NCBI RefSeq assembly: GCF_001512285.1
Contig: NZ_LNUV01000006.1
Span: 2,092,809-2,156,808, forward strand
Direction: 5' to 3'
DNA: 64,000 nucleotides
From: Arthrobacter sp. EpRS71
GTDB taxonomy: Bacteria > Actinomycetota > Actinomycetes > Actinomycetales > Micrococcaceae
Shown here: piece by piece, positions 43,771 to 52,355 of the stretch
Layout of the letters: the number at the start of each line of letters is the position of its first letter
Position numbering within the stretch: the first letter of the stretch is position 1
The notes under the pieces: generated by a model
Seen by the model: the letters and a program-made list of their open reading frames with translations, nothing else
Told to the model about the DNA's origin: nothing
The model's database searches: none
Position numbers and translations under genes: made by a program

Positions 43771-44922
43771 GTGCAGATTGATTTTGCGCCATCCAGGCAA
43801 TCGACACTGGGTGTGGAATGGGAGTTGGCGCTCGTCAATGCACGCACCGGGGAATTGGTATCAGTGGCCAACGATGTCCTCAAGGGCGTCGCTGCGAACC
43901 ACCCAGACCTCAACGAGGACGACGAACACCCCCATATCAAGCGCGAGTTGCTCCTCAACACCGTGGAGCTCGTCACCGGTATTTGTGAGACTGTCAAAGA
44001 CGCAAAAGACGATCTCAGCCGCTCGCTGGCAGCAGTCCGCGAAGTCACCGACCCCATGGGCGTTGAGGTGTTCTGCGCAGGCAGCCACCCCTTCAGCCCT
44101 CCCCTGCTCCAGCCCGTCACCGACAAAGAGCGCTACGCCAAGCTGATCGAGCGGACCCAATGGTGGGGACGCCAGATGGTCATCTACGGCGTTCACGTCC
44201 ACGTGGGCATCGACCGCAAGGAAAAGGTCCTCCCCGTCCTGGACGGTCTGGTCAACTACTTCCCGCACTTCCAGGCATTGTCCGCCTCCAGCCCCTACTG
44301 GGCAGGCGAGGAAACCGGCTACGCGTCCCAGCGTGCGCTCATGTTCCAGCAATTGCCCACCGCGGGACTTCCCTTCCAGTTTGATTCGTGGGAAGCCTAC
44401 GAATCCTACGTCCAGGACATGTTCACCACCGGTGTCATCGATGCCACGTCTGAGATCCGTTGGGATATCCGGCCCGTGTCCAACCTGGGCACCATCGAGA
44501 TGCGGATCTGCGACGGTCTGGCCACCCTTGAAGAAGTAGGCGCCATCGCTGCGCTGACCCAGTGCTTGGTGGACGAGTTCTCCACCATCCTGGACGCAGG
44601 CGGCACCATCCCCACCATGCCGCCATGGCATGTGCAGGAGAACAAGTGGCGCGCCGCCCGCTACGGCATGGAAGCCATCATCATCCTCGACGCCGAGGGC
44701 AACGAGCAGCTGGTCACCGAACACCTCGCGGAAACGGTTGCACGGTTGCAGCCTGTGGCCGCCAAGCTGGGGTGTTCCGAAGAGTTGGCGGACGTCCTCA
44801 AGATCGTTGAACGAGGCGCCAGTTACCAGCGGCAACGCCGCGTCGCCGCCGAACACAACGGCGATCTGCAGGCAGTGGTCATGGACCTCGTTCAGCAGAT
44901 GCGCAAAGGCCCGGACGCCTGA
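43771..44922 (+). CDS. YbdK-type carboxylate-amine ligase (GCS2 family)
   Basis: 383 residues from GTG 43771. It has the GCS2 landmarks TLGVEWELALVNARTGEL, LNTVELVTGICETV, YGVHVHVGIDRKEKV, SSPYWAGEETGYASQR and IRWDIRPVSNLGTIEMRICDG. The family includes weak gamma-glutamyl-cysteine ligases, but actinobacteria mainly use mycothiol, so the true substrate is open. A long palindrome directly follows the stop codon. Confidence 0.9.
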   Translation: MQIDFAPSRQSTLGVEWELALVNARTGELVSVANDVLKGVAANHPDLNEDDEHPHIKRELLLNTVELVTGICETVKDAKDDLSRSLAAVREVTDPMGVEVFCAGSHPFSPPLLQPVTDKERYAKLIERTQWWGRQMVIYGVHVHVGIDRKEKVLPVLDGLVNYFPHFQALSASSPYWAGEETGYASQRALMFQQLPTAGLPFQFDSWEAYESYVQDMFTTGVIDATSEIRWDIRPVSNLGTIEMRICDGLATLEEVGAIAALTQCLVDEFSTILDAGGTIPTMPPWHVQENKWRAARYGMEAIIILDAEGNEQLVTEHLAETVARLQPVAAKLGCSEELADVLKIVERGASYQRQRRVAAEHNGDLQAVVMDLVQQMRKGPDA

Positions 44923-44928
44923 CTTCAG

Positions 44929-44995
44929 AGCAACGCGGGGTCACTTATGGCCCCTAAATCCCTTCCTAAGGGGCCATAAGTGACCCCGCGTTGCT
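44929..44995. repeat. Perfect 27-bp inverted repeat between convergent genes
   Basis: Left arm 44929-44955 (AGCAACGCGGGGTCACTTAT, then GGCCCCT) and right arm 44969-44995 are exact complements around a 13-base AT-rich loop. It begins 6 bases after the ybdK-type stop and ends 2 bases before the tsaD stop, filling the gap. It may serve as a two-way terminator; the unusually long perfect arms and GGGTCACTTATGGCCCC core look like a dispersed palindromic repeat. Confidence 0.85.
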
Positions 44996-44997
44996 TG

Positions 44998-46146
44998 TCA
45001 TTCCGGATATTTTGCAGGCACGGACACTGTAGTGACGGGCATGGAGGAATCCGGCGCGAACGTCATTCCGCTGGGAGCGACGCCTGCCATGATCAGTTGG
45101 GCTCCCAGCGCTGCCACCATGGCGCCGTTATCCGTGCAAAGGTCCAGCGGCGGGACATGGAGCTTGATTCCGGCCGAGGTACAGCGCTGCCCGGTCAACT
45201 CCCGGAGCCGCGAATTCGCTGCGACACCACCACCCAGCAGGACATCGGTGATGCCGTTTTCCTTGCAGGCCAGGACAGCCTTTGAACTGATGACATCAAC
45301 CACGGCTTCCTGGAAAGCCGCTGCGATGTCCGCCACCGGTACTTCCTCGCCGCGGGCCTCGAACTGTTCCACGCACCGGGCCACCGCTGTCTTCAGGCCG
45401 CTGAACGACCAGTCATAGCGGTGCGGGCCCTTGTCTTCGGCGGTCCCCATGTACTTGGGCTGGCTAAGTCCGCGCGGGAACCGGATGGATTTGGGATTGC
45501 CCTGGCGCGCCAGTTTGTCGATGGCGGGCCCACCCGGGTACCCGAGGCCAAGGATCCGGGCAACTTTGTCGTACGCTTCACCGGCGGCGTCATCGATGGT
45601 TGAACCAAGCAGTTCAACGTCGTCCGTGATGCTCCTGATCCGCAGGATTTCAGTGTGCCCTCCCGATACCAGCAGAGCCCCGAGGTTCTCCGGCAGCTTT
45701 CCGGCACCCAAGCCGGCGGCAGCACCGGCGTCGTGCTTTCCGACAGTTCCTTGACGTCCGTCAAGCAGTCCCACGCCCACGTGCGCCACCAAGTGGTTGA
45801 TGGCGTAGAGCGGCTTGCCCGTGGCCAGAGCCAACGCCTTGGCAGCACAGACACCCACCATCAAGGCTCCGGCCAGACCTGGACCTGATGTGACGGCAAT
45901 GGCATCAATGTCGTCCAAGGTCACGCCGGCCTCGTGCAGGGACTCCTGAAGCGTCGGAACAAAAGCGTCCAAGTGGGCGCGTGAAGCGATCTCCGGGATG
46001 ACACCGCCGAACCGGACGTGCTCATCCATGGACGAGGACACGGTATTGGTCAACAGCGTGGTCCCCCGCACGATTCCAACGCCGGTCTCGTCGCAGGAGG
46101 ACTCGATGCCCAGCACCAACGGCTGCTTGTGATCAGGGCCGCTCAT
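44998..46146 (-). CDS. tsaD: tRNA threonylcarbamoyladenosine transferase catalytic subunit
   Basis: 382 residues. Family landmarks: GIESSCDETGVGIV at 14-27, SGPGLAGALMVGV, the metal-binding HxxxH in INHLVAHV, LLVSGGHTEIL, and VDVISSKAVLACKENG with GGGVAANSRLRE. It transfers the threonylcarbamoyl group to A37 of tRNAs reading ANN codons. Its start overlaps the rimI stop by 4 bases; tsaB and tsaE lie upstream in the same operon. Confidence 0.96.
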   Translation of the reverse strand: MSGPDHKQPLVLGIESSCDETGVGIVRGTTLLTNTVSSSMDEHVRFGGVIPEIASRAHLDAFVPTLQESLHEAGVTLDDIDAIAVTSGPGLAGALMVGVCAAKALALATGKPLYAINHLVAHVGVGLLDGRQGTVGKHDAGAAAGLGAGKLPENLGALLVSGGHTEILRIRSITDDVELLGSTIDDAAGEAYDKVARILGLGYPGGPAIDKLARQGNPKSIRFPRGLSQPKYMGTAEDKGPHRYDWSFSGLKTAVARCVEQFEARGEEVPVADIAAAFQEAVVDVISSKAVLACKENGITDVLLGGGVAANSRLRELTGQRCTSAGIKLHVPPLDLCTDNGAMVAALGAQLIMAGVAPSGMTFAPDSSMPVTTVSVPAKYPE

Positions 46147-46646
46147 GCGGAAGCTCCTTCGGAAGACTGGGGTTTGTTCAACGGAAGCCGCATGATCAGG
46201 GCATCGGTGCCGTCCCGGTAATAGCGGGGGCGGACGTGGATCTGTTCGAAGCCGAACCGAACGTACAGCTGCTGGGCGCGGGGGTTGTCCGCCCTGACCT
46301 CAAGCAGGACGTCGTCCGCACGGCGGCGCCGGGCTTCCTCAATCAGCTCAGTGAGGACAGCGGAACCAATTCCTTTGCCTTCGAATTCAGGCACGACGGC
46401 GATCGTCTGGACGTCCGCGATCGGTTCGATGCACATCAATCCGGCGTAAGCCACGATCTCCCCGGCAACCTCCGCCACCACGTATCGCCGGGTCTCGGGC
46501 TGGGCCAACTCGTCGAAGAACATCTGTAAGGGCCAGGCGTCCACGGGGAACAAGCGGCGCTCCAACACCTCAACTGCCGGGATATCGGCCTCAGTCATGT
46601 CGCGCAGTGAAACACCGGCGAGTTCCAGCTTGGGTGACAGTTTCAC
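46143..46646 (-). CDS. rimI: Ribosomal-protein-alanine N-acetyltransferase
   Basis: 167 residues from GTG 46646, with AAGGA 4-5 bases upstream; the in-frame ATG at 46814 would lie inside tsaB. A complete GNAT fold: LRDMTEADIPAVEVLERRLF, LMCIEPIADVQTIAVVPEFEGKGIGSAVL (the acetyl-CoA loop), then RADNPRAQQLYVRFGFE. RimI acetylates the N-terminus of S18; in actinobacteria it commonly sits between tsaB and tsaD as here. Overlaps tsaD by ATGA. Confidence 0.92.
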   Translation of the reverse strand: MKLSPKLELAGVSLRDMTEADIPAVEVLERRLFPVDAWPLQMFFDELAQPETRRYVVAEVAGEIVAYAGLMCIEPIADVQTIAVVPEFEGKGIGSAVLTELIEEARRRRADDVLLEVRADNPRAQQLYVRFGFEQIHVRPRYYRDGTDALIMRLPLNKPQSSEGASA

Positions 46647-46659
46647 AGTGTCCTTCCCA

Positions 46660-47334
46660 TCAAAGAGCACGCTTCCGTGGCCCGGGCACCTGGGCATCAG
46701 ATTCGCGAAGGTAGAGCGGAGTGGAGTCAAGCAACGACTGCCCGGCCGTAAGCCGGGCCAATGCGAACTGGCCCAGCGAGGCCGCATCCGGTTGTGTCCG
46801 GGCAAAGTCCTCATCCGCTGTCAGGACGTCAGCATACAAACCAGCACCAGCCCCGAAGACCGGCAAGTCCGGAAGCTCGGAAGCGAAACCCACGTGCGGT
46901 CCGTCTGCAAGCTCCGGAAGCTGGCCCTCAGCCAGCGTGTAACGGGCCCAGTAGACCTCTTTGCGGCGGGCATCCGTCGCCACAAGGAATTCACGGGTGG
47001 CGGCCGTTGACTCCGCGACTTCCAAAGCGATGGCGTCCAGGCTCATGAGCCCATACAACGGCTTGTTCCACACGAAAGCGAGGGTGCGGGCCGTCGCAAT
47101 GCCGGAGCGGAGACCGGTGAACGGGCCAGGTCCCACACCTGTGACGATCGCGTCGATGTCAGCACCGGTGACCCCCGCACCAGCCAGGAGCTTCTCGATC
47201 CCGGGGGCGAGGACTTCGGCGTGGCTGCGGGTGTCCTCGGTGGCGAAAGAATCAACAACGCCCTCCATGGCATCATCCGAAATCAGGGCCGCACTGGCAA
47301 CCGCCGACGTATCAATGGCCAGGATCAGCATCAA
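46660..47334 (-). CDS. tsaB: tRNA threonylcarbamoyladenosine biosynthesis protein TsaB
   Basis: 224 residues. It opens with the ASKHA strand LILAIDTSAVASAAL and has the conserved TGVGPGPFTGLRSGIATART around residue 65, typical of TsaB. TsaB is the non-catalytic partner of TsaD in the t6A complex. It overlaps tsaE by 4 bases and is followed by rimI after a 13-base gap. Confidence 0.95.
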   Translation of the reverse strand: MMLILAIDTSAVASAALISDDAMEGVVDSFATEDTRSHAEVLAPGIEKLLAGAGVTGADIDAIVTGVGPGPFTGLRSGIATARTLAFVWNKPLYGLMSLDAIALEVAESTAATREFLVATDARRKEVYWARYTLAEGQLPELADGPHVGFASELPDLPVFGAGAGLYADVLTADEDFARTQPDAASLGQFALARLTAGQSLLDSTPLYLRESDAQVPGPRKRAL

Positions 47335-47909
47335 CGACCTTCCAGCTGTGACGTAATTTCAAGGACTTGCGGTGCTTCGGCCCAGCGGGGGCCGAACCCA
47401 CGGAACACGATGGTGCGGGGTTCGTCGTCGTCCTCGGTATCGAAGTCCAAGAACTCCCCGTCCGGGGAGCTCGCAGGGCTTTCCCCACCAACAGACCTGT
47501 GCAGATCAACCTCCAGACGGCTGTCCGAGAGGTGCTCCACCCGGTCCCGGCCCCACTCCACCACGGTTACCGCTGTGTCCATGGTGTTTTCCAGATCGAT
47601 GTCATCGATCTCCGCTGCCGAATCCAGTCGGTAGGCGTCAACATGGACCAGGTCCGGACCCCCTGGCCTGGGGCCATCGGGGAGATTGGGGTGGATCCGC
47701 ACCAGGACAAACGTTGGCGAGATGATGCCCGCACGCACCCCCAGGCCCTCACCAAGGCCTTGGGTGAACGTCGTCTTGCCCGCGCCCAGCTCGCCGGTCA
47801 GGACCAGGAGATCCCCGGCCTCAAGCACCCCGCCCACAGCTGCTGCGAGCGCATGGGTCTGCTCCGCCGTCGTGACCGTGAGCGTGCGCTCCCACTGGGC
47901 TTCGCTCAC
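47331..47909 (-). CDS. tsaE: tRNA threonylcarbamoyladenosine biosynthesis ATPase TsaE
   Basis: 192 residues. Walker A GELGAGKTTFTQGL is at about 38-51, with SPTFVLVRIHP (switch region) and LVHVDAYRLDSAAEIDDIDLE behind it. TsaE is the ATPase that resets the TsaB-TsaD complex during t6A synthesis. This copy has an additional C-terminal 40 residues rich in Asp/Glu (FLDFDTEDDDEPRT). Both ends overlap neighbours (alr and tsaB) by 4 bases. Confidence 0.95.
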   Translation of the reverse strand: MSEAQWERTLTVTTAEQTHALAAAVGGVLEAGDLLVLTGELGAGKTTFTQGLGEGLGVRAGIISPTFVLVRIHPNLPDGPRPGGPDLVHVDAYRLDSAAEIDDIDLENTMDTAVTVVEWGRDRVEHLSDSRLEVDLHRSVGGESPASSPDGEFLDFDTEDDDEPRTIVFRGFGPRWAEAPQVLEITSQLEGR

Positions 47910-49150
47910 AGCGTTGCCGCTTCAGCGTGGCCGGCAACAGCCGCAGGGGCCTCAGGTAGCTCGTTAACGTAGCTGCGCGGGACCCGGGGGCTGATGCGCG
48001 TCACGATTTCGTAGTTGTTGGTTCCGGCTGCGGCCGCCCAATCATCGGCAGTGGGGCCGTCATCGGCACCGTTGCCGAACATGACAGCCTCGGAGCCTTT
48101 GAGGCGGGACGCCTCTTCCGGAGACAGTGGGCCCAGATCAATGACCATCTGGTCCATGGCAATCCTGCCCACTACCGGGTAGTTGTGGCCGTTCACCTGC
48201 ACGGGACCGCCGGTGGCGATCCTTGGGACGCCGTCTGCGTAACCCAGCGGCACCAGGCCCAGCGTGCTTTCCCCGCTGGTCCGGTAATTGAGTCCGTAGG
48301 AGACGCCTTGGCCTTCGGGTACCTTCTTGCAGTTGGACAGGAGGGTCCGGACCGTCATGGCGGGGTGCAGGCCAAGTTCGGCAGAGGTAGCCCCTTCGAA
48401 GGGCGAGAGTCCGTAGATCCCGAGGCCCACGCGGACGAGGTCGAAGTGGGCGTCCGGGCGGGACAATGCTGCCGGTGTGTTGGCTATGTGCCGGACCTCG
48501 GTGTCCACGCCGGCGTCCTCGGCCATGGCGATGGCTTCGCGGAAGACGGCCAGTTGCTCGTCTGTTTCGGGGCGGTGCGGCTCGTCGGCGACGGCGAGGT
48601 GCGAGAAGATACCCACTACCCTGAGGAGGCCCTGGTCCTGGTATTCCATGGCTTGGCCCAACAGTTGGTCCCAGTCGGCGATAGTGCAGCCGTTCCGGCC
48701 CAGTCCCGTGTCCACTTTGAGATGCACCCGCGCGGGCCGTTCCTGTTCCCGTGCCGCGGCGACTACCGCTTCCAGCTCCCAGCCCGAGATGCCGACGTCG
48801 ATGCCGGCGGCGACTGCGGCTTGGAAGTTACTTTCGCGGGTGTGCAGCCAGGCAAGCAGGGGAGCATCGACTCCGGCGGCGCGTAAGGCGAGTGCCTCGG
48901 ATATGTGGGCGACGCCCAGCCAGGCCGCTCCGGCGTCGAGGGCTGCCCGGGCCACCTGCACGGCACCGTGCCCGTAAGCGTCCGCTTTCACCACGGCCAT
49001 GACAGCGGCCGGGGAGGCGATGCCGACGAACTGACGAACGTTGTGCCGCACGGCGTCGAGGTCGATCACGGCGGAGCGCTCCAGCACCGCTGACTTTGCT
49101 ATGGAGGCTTTCGTCCCGATCCCGATATCTGCAGCTGCTTCGTAAGTCAC
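47906..49150 (-). CDS. alr: Alanine racemase
   Basis: 414 residues. The PLP lysine is in AVVKADAYGHG (about residue 54), and the catalytic tyrosine in GVSYGLNYRTSGES. The barrel continues with LKVDTGLGRNGC and GRIAMDQMVIDLG. It supplies D-alanine for peptidoglycan. It is the first gene of the five-gene operon alr-tsaE-tsaB-rimI-tsaD, each junction overlapping or nearly so, which is the normal actinobacterial arrangement. Confidence 0.96.
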   Translation of the reverse strand: MTYEAAADIGIGTKASIAKSAVLERSAVIDLDAVRHNVRQFVGIASPAAVMAVVKADAYGHGAVQVARAALDAGAAWLGVAHISEALALRAAGVDAPLLAWLHTRESNFQAAVAAGIDVGISGWELEAVVAAAREQERPARVHLKVDTGLGRNGCTIADWDQLLGQAMEYQDQGLLRVVGIFSHLAVADEPHRPETDEQLAVFREAIAMAEDAGVDTEVRHIANTPAALSRPDAHFDLVRVGLGIYGLSPFEGATSAELGLHPAMTVRTLLSNCKKVPEGQGVSYGLNYRTSGESTLGLVPLGYADGVPRIATGGPVQVNGHNYPVVGRIAMDQMVIDLGPLSPEEASRLKGSEAVMFGNGADDGPTADDWAAAAGTNNYEIVTRISPRVPRSYVNELPEAPAAVAGHAEAATL

Positions 49151-49205
49151 CCTAGAGATTCTAGTGCTGTCAGTGAACTCGGGTTAACTGCGGGGCCTGT
49201 CAAGG

Positions 49206-50300
49206 CTACTGAGCGTCGGACAAATGGGCGATGGTGGCCCGGGCTCGTCGCTGCGCTTCCGCCGGGATGTCCTTCACGATCGGTTCCAGGAAGGCGAAGC
49301 GCCGCAACCATTGACTCGACTGACGCTCTTTCCGGGCGTTTGCCCGTTGCCACCAATCGGCGATGTCGCCCCACCCCGGCGCGGCCAGCGAACCGCCCAC
49401 TTCCTGGACCGCCAAGGAGGCGCAGAGGTTCGCGAACCGGAGCCGGTCCCCCAGCCTCCACCCTGCCAGGCATCCCACAATGAAGGCTGCCCCGAAACAG
49501 TCCCCGGCACCTGTGGGATCAGAAGCTGATACGGGCAGGGACGGCACCCATTCTTCTTCCCCGGTTTCCGAGTCCACTGCCACCGCGCCTTGGGGGCCAA
49601 GAGTCACCACTGCCACTGGGACGCGGTCAGCCAGCGCATACAACGCCGCCCACGGGTCCGCCTTGCCGGTGAACGCCATCGCTTCGGGAGCATTGGGCAA
49701 GAAAGCATGGAAGTTGGCCAGTTGGTCCAGCCGGCGCTCGGACCACTCCCCTGTGGGGTCCCAGCCCACCACGCCAAAGAGTTTGGTGCCTGCATCCTTC
49801 GCTGCAAGCATCCACGGTTCCATCTCCTCGCCTAAATCAGCGACGGCGGCGAGCGCCTTGGGTGGTTTCCCGATCAGTTCCGAGGAGCTGATCGGGGCGG
49901 GGTGGCCGTGCGTGACCATGGACCGGTCCTGGTTCACGCACATGGATACCGTCACTGGTGAGTGCCAGCCGGAAACCCGCTGCGAGAGTGAGAGGTCAAC
50001 GTGTTCCTGGCTTTCCAGGATCTGCCAGTTGTAGTCTCCGTAGCCGTCGTCCCCGAAGGTTGCCGCGAGGTTGGTTCGCAAGCCGAGCCGTGCGGCAGCA
50101 ATGGCTTGGTTGGCCACGCCTCCGGGGCAGCTGCCCATGCCATCGCTCCACACCTCCGTGCCAGGTTCGGGTGCGTGCGGAAGTCCGGTGAAGATGATGT
50201 CCTGGAAAACCGTGCCGGTCAGGAGGAGGTCGCAGTGGTGGTCCCCGTCAGACCGCACGGCAGCCAAGGGGTCGAATCGTCGCTGGGGCATAGCGTCCAT
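49206..50300 (-). CDS. PfkB-family carbohydrate kinase
   Basis: 364 residues from ATG 50300 (MDAMPQRRF; ATG 50291 is an alternative). It has the two PfkB signatures: GSCPGGVANQAIAAARLG in the N-terminal half and the ATP/anion-hole loop DPTGAGDCFGAAFI with catalytic Asp near residue 275. It is a ribokinase-type sugar kinase. It is divergent from a GH4 glycosidase gene across 64 bp, suggesting a shared sugar-phosphate pathway; the sugar is unknown. Confidence 0.9.
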   Translation of the reverse strand: MDAMPQRRFDPLAAVRSDGDHHCDLLLTGTVFQDIIFTGLPHAPEPGTEVWSDGMGSCPGGVANQAIAAARLGLRTNLAATFGDDGYGDYNWQILESQEHVDLSLSQRVSGWHSPVTVSMCVNQDRSMVTHGHPAPISSSELIGKPPKALAAVADLGEEMEPWMLAAKDAGTKLFGVVGWDPTGEWSERRLDQLANFHAFLPNAPEAMAFTGKADPWAALYALADRVPVAVVTLGPQGAVAVDSETGEEEWVPSLPVSASDPTGAGDCFGAAFIVGCLAGWRLGDRLRFANLCASLAVQEVGGSLAAPGWGDIADWWQRANARKERQSSQWLRRFAFLEPIVKDIPAEAQRRARATIAHLSDAQ

Positions 50301-50364
50301 GCACGGCAGACTACGCCGCCCGTTGTGGGCTGCATAGACTTGCGGGCCTGCATAGACTCGGAGC

Positions 50365-51729
50365 ATGCGGCTCATGATCGCCGGTGGCGGCGGATTCCGG
50401 GTTCCCCTCGTGTACCGGGCTTTGTGCGAGGGTCCTTTCGCGGGTTTGGTGGATGAACTTGTTCTCTTTGACGTGGATGAATCACGGCTCGCAGCCATTG
50501 AGGCGGTGCTCCGCGACATGCCCGCCGGCGCCGCGCCCGCCGTCATGGTTTCCACAGATCTTGGGCAGGCACTCACCGGGACGGACATGGTGTTCGCGGC
50601 GATCCGTCCGGGCGGTACCGCGGGGAGGATCGCTGATGAACACGTTCCCTTGAGCTTGGGCTTGCTGGGCCAGGAGACCACCGGAGCAGGCGGCATCTCC
50701 TACGCGTTCCGTTCCATCCCCCGGATGCTGGAACTCGCTGAGGCCATGCGGGAGCATTGCCCCGAGGCCTGGCTCGTCAACTTCACCAATCCGGCCGGCA
50801 TGGTGACCGAGGCTTTGGTGCCGGTCTTGGGGAACCGGGTGATCGGCATCTGCGATTCCGCCGGGGGCCTGGTGCAGCGTGCTGCGCGCGCTGCCGGGGC
50901 GCCGCTTGCCGAAGGGGTGCTCGACGGCGTGGGCTACTACGGGCTGAACCACCTCGGCTGGCTATACCGTTTGGCCCCTGACGGGCGGGATCTCCTGCCG
51001 GCTCTGCTGTCCGATCACACTGCTCTTGAGACCATGGAGGAAGGCCGCTTGTTCGGGCAGCACACCCTGCTTCACCTTGGCTGCCTGCCCAACGAGTATC
51101 TCTATTACTACTACAAGACGTCACAGGCCACCGAGGCCATTGTGCAGCAACACCAAACGCGTGGGGCCACCATCCACAGCCAGCAACAGTCGCTGTATCC
51201 CTCGCTTCTGCAGGCTCCACATCCGTACGGGCTCTGGGATGCCGCCCGGCGCTCCCGCGAAGAAGGGTATCTGGCTGAGGCGAGGACCCACGGGGAGCAG
51301 CGGGACGAGACCGATCTCGCAGGTGGCGGCTACGAACGTGTGGCGCTTTCGGTCATGCGTGCGCTGTCCGGTGGCGGCACGGCCCAATTGGTCCTCAATG
51401 TGCCCAACTCGCCCGCGCTGCCTGCCGGGTCCGCCGAGGTTGCGGTGCCCGGCCTGCCTGCGGACGCCGTCGTCGAAGTTCCTTGCGAGATAACTCCCGA
51501 CGGCGCGTTGCCGCTCGCGCAGGACCGGCCGGACGGGCATTTCCTGACCCTCATGAAGCACATCAAGGAAGTGGAGCGGCTGACAATCCGCGCTGTGGTT
51601 TACGGGGAACGTGAGGCAGCCGTGCAAGCCTTTGCCGCGCACCCGTTAGTGGGTTCGCTCCCCTTGGGCCGGCAATTGCTGGAGGGTTACGAGGCCGCTT
51701 TTCCTGAGTTAACCCGGTTGTGGGGTTAA
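50365..51729 (+). CDS. Family 4 glycoside hydrolase (6-phospho-glucosidase type)
   Basis: 454 residues. It begins with the NAD-binding strand LMIAGGGGFRVPLVYRAL and has GH4 landmarks VFAAIRPGG, LGQETTGAGGISYAFRSIP, WLVNFTNPAGMVTEAL, GICDSAGG with the metal-ligand Cys, and GLNHLGWLY. GH4 enzymes use NAD and a divalent metal to hydrolyse phospho-glycosides. Divergent with the PfkB kinase, which could act on the released sugar. Confidence 0.88.
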   Translation: MRLMIAGGGGFRVPLVYRALCEGPFAGLVDELVLFDVDESRLAAIEAVLRDMPAGAAPAVMVSTDLGQALTGTDMVFAAIRPGGTAGRIADEHVPLSLGLLGQETTGAGGISYAFRSIPRMLELAEAMREHCPEAWLVNFTNPAGMVTEALVPVLGNRVIGICDSAGGLVQRAARAAGAPLAEGVLDGVGYYGLNHLGWLYRLAPDGRDLLPALLSDHTALETMEEGRLFGQHTLLHLGCLPNEYLYYYYKTSQATEAIVQQHQTRGATIHSQQQSLYPSLLQAPHPYGLWDAARRSREEGYLAEARTHGEQRDETDLAGGGYERVALSVMRALSGGGTAQLVLNVPNSPALPAGSAEVAVPGLPADAVVEVPCEITPDGALPLAQDRPDGHFLTLMKHIKEVERLTIRAVVYGEREAAVQAFAAHPLVGSLPLGRQLLEGYEAAFPELTRLWG

Positions 51730-52235
51730 AGCTTTCGGTACATGACGTGCAGGCCCACGTAGCCGATCTCCGGATGGTTGAAGGCCTCAGGAACCGTGGC
51801 CAGAATCTTGAAACCCATGGACTGCCACAACCACACGGCACGCACGTTGCTCTCCACCACGGCGTTGTACTGCATGGAACGGAAACCTGCCGCCTTCGCC
51901 TCGCTCAGTGAGTAGGCGCAGAGGGCCCGGGCAATGCCTTGACCCGAGTTGTTGGCACCCACCATGTATCCAGCGTTGGCAACGTGGCCTCCACCGCCGG
52001 CTTGGTTGGCGTGGAACTCCCCCGTTCCCAGGATCTCGCCAGTGTCATGGCGCACCGCAACGAAGGTCTGGCCAGGGGCTTCCTTCATCCATTTGGTCCT
52101 GGCTGCTTGTTCGCTGGTGTCACGGTCCCACGTGAAGGTCTCGCCCTCGCGGATCACCGGTTGCAGGATCGACCACATTCCGGGCCAGTCCTCGGGCTTT
52201 GCCGGACGGATGTCAAAGGATTGTTCTTGGCTCAC
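51726..52235 (-). CDS. GNAT-family N-acetyltransferase
   Basis: 169 residues from GTG 52235 (SQEQSFDIRPAKPEDW); GTGs at 52244 and 52262 are alternatives and none has a convincing ribosome-binding site. Core motif: AGYMVGANNSGQGIARALCAYSL gives the acetyl-CoA-binding loop, followed by RSMQYNAVVESNVRAVWLWQSMGF. Closest in type to phosphinothricin/amino-acid acetyltransferase-like GNATs; the substrate is unknown. The far upstream in-frame ATG would include non-coding sequence and was rejected. Confidence 0.85.
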   Translation of the reverse strand: MSQEQSFDIRPAKPEDWPGMWSILQPVIREGETFTWDRDTSEQAARTKWMKEAPGQTFVAVRHDTGEILGTGEFHANQAGGGGHVANAGYMVGANNSGQGIARALCAYSLSEAKAAGFRSMQYNAVVESNVRAVWLWQSMGFKILATVPEAFNHPEIGYVGLHVMYRKL

Positions 52236-52355
52236 AGCGGCCACGCTAGCAGTCTTGACCACATAACGGAGCTTGCCCGGCTTGGGATTCAACGGCAGGA
52301 GTAATGTTTTCTGCAGTGCAACGTTGATTTTGCTGTGATCGTGAGGAGGACCCGG

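Noticed and set aside
49206..50696. 496-residue form of the PfkB kinase from ATG 50696
   Set aside because: The extra N-terminus is antisense to the GH4 gene; the kinase domain starts near ATG 50300.
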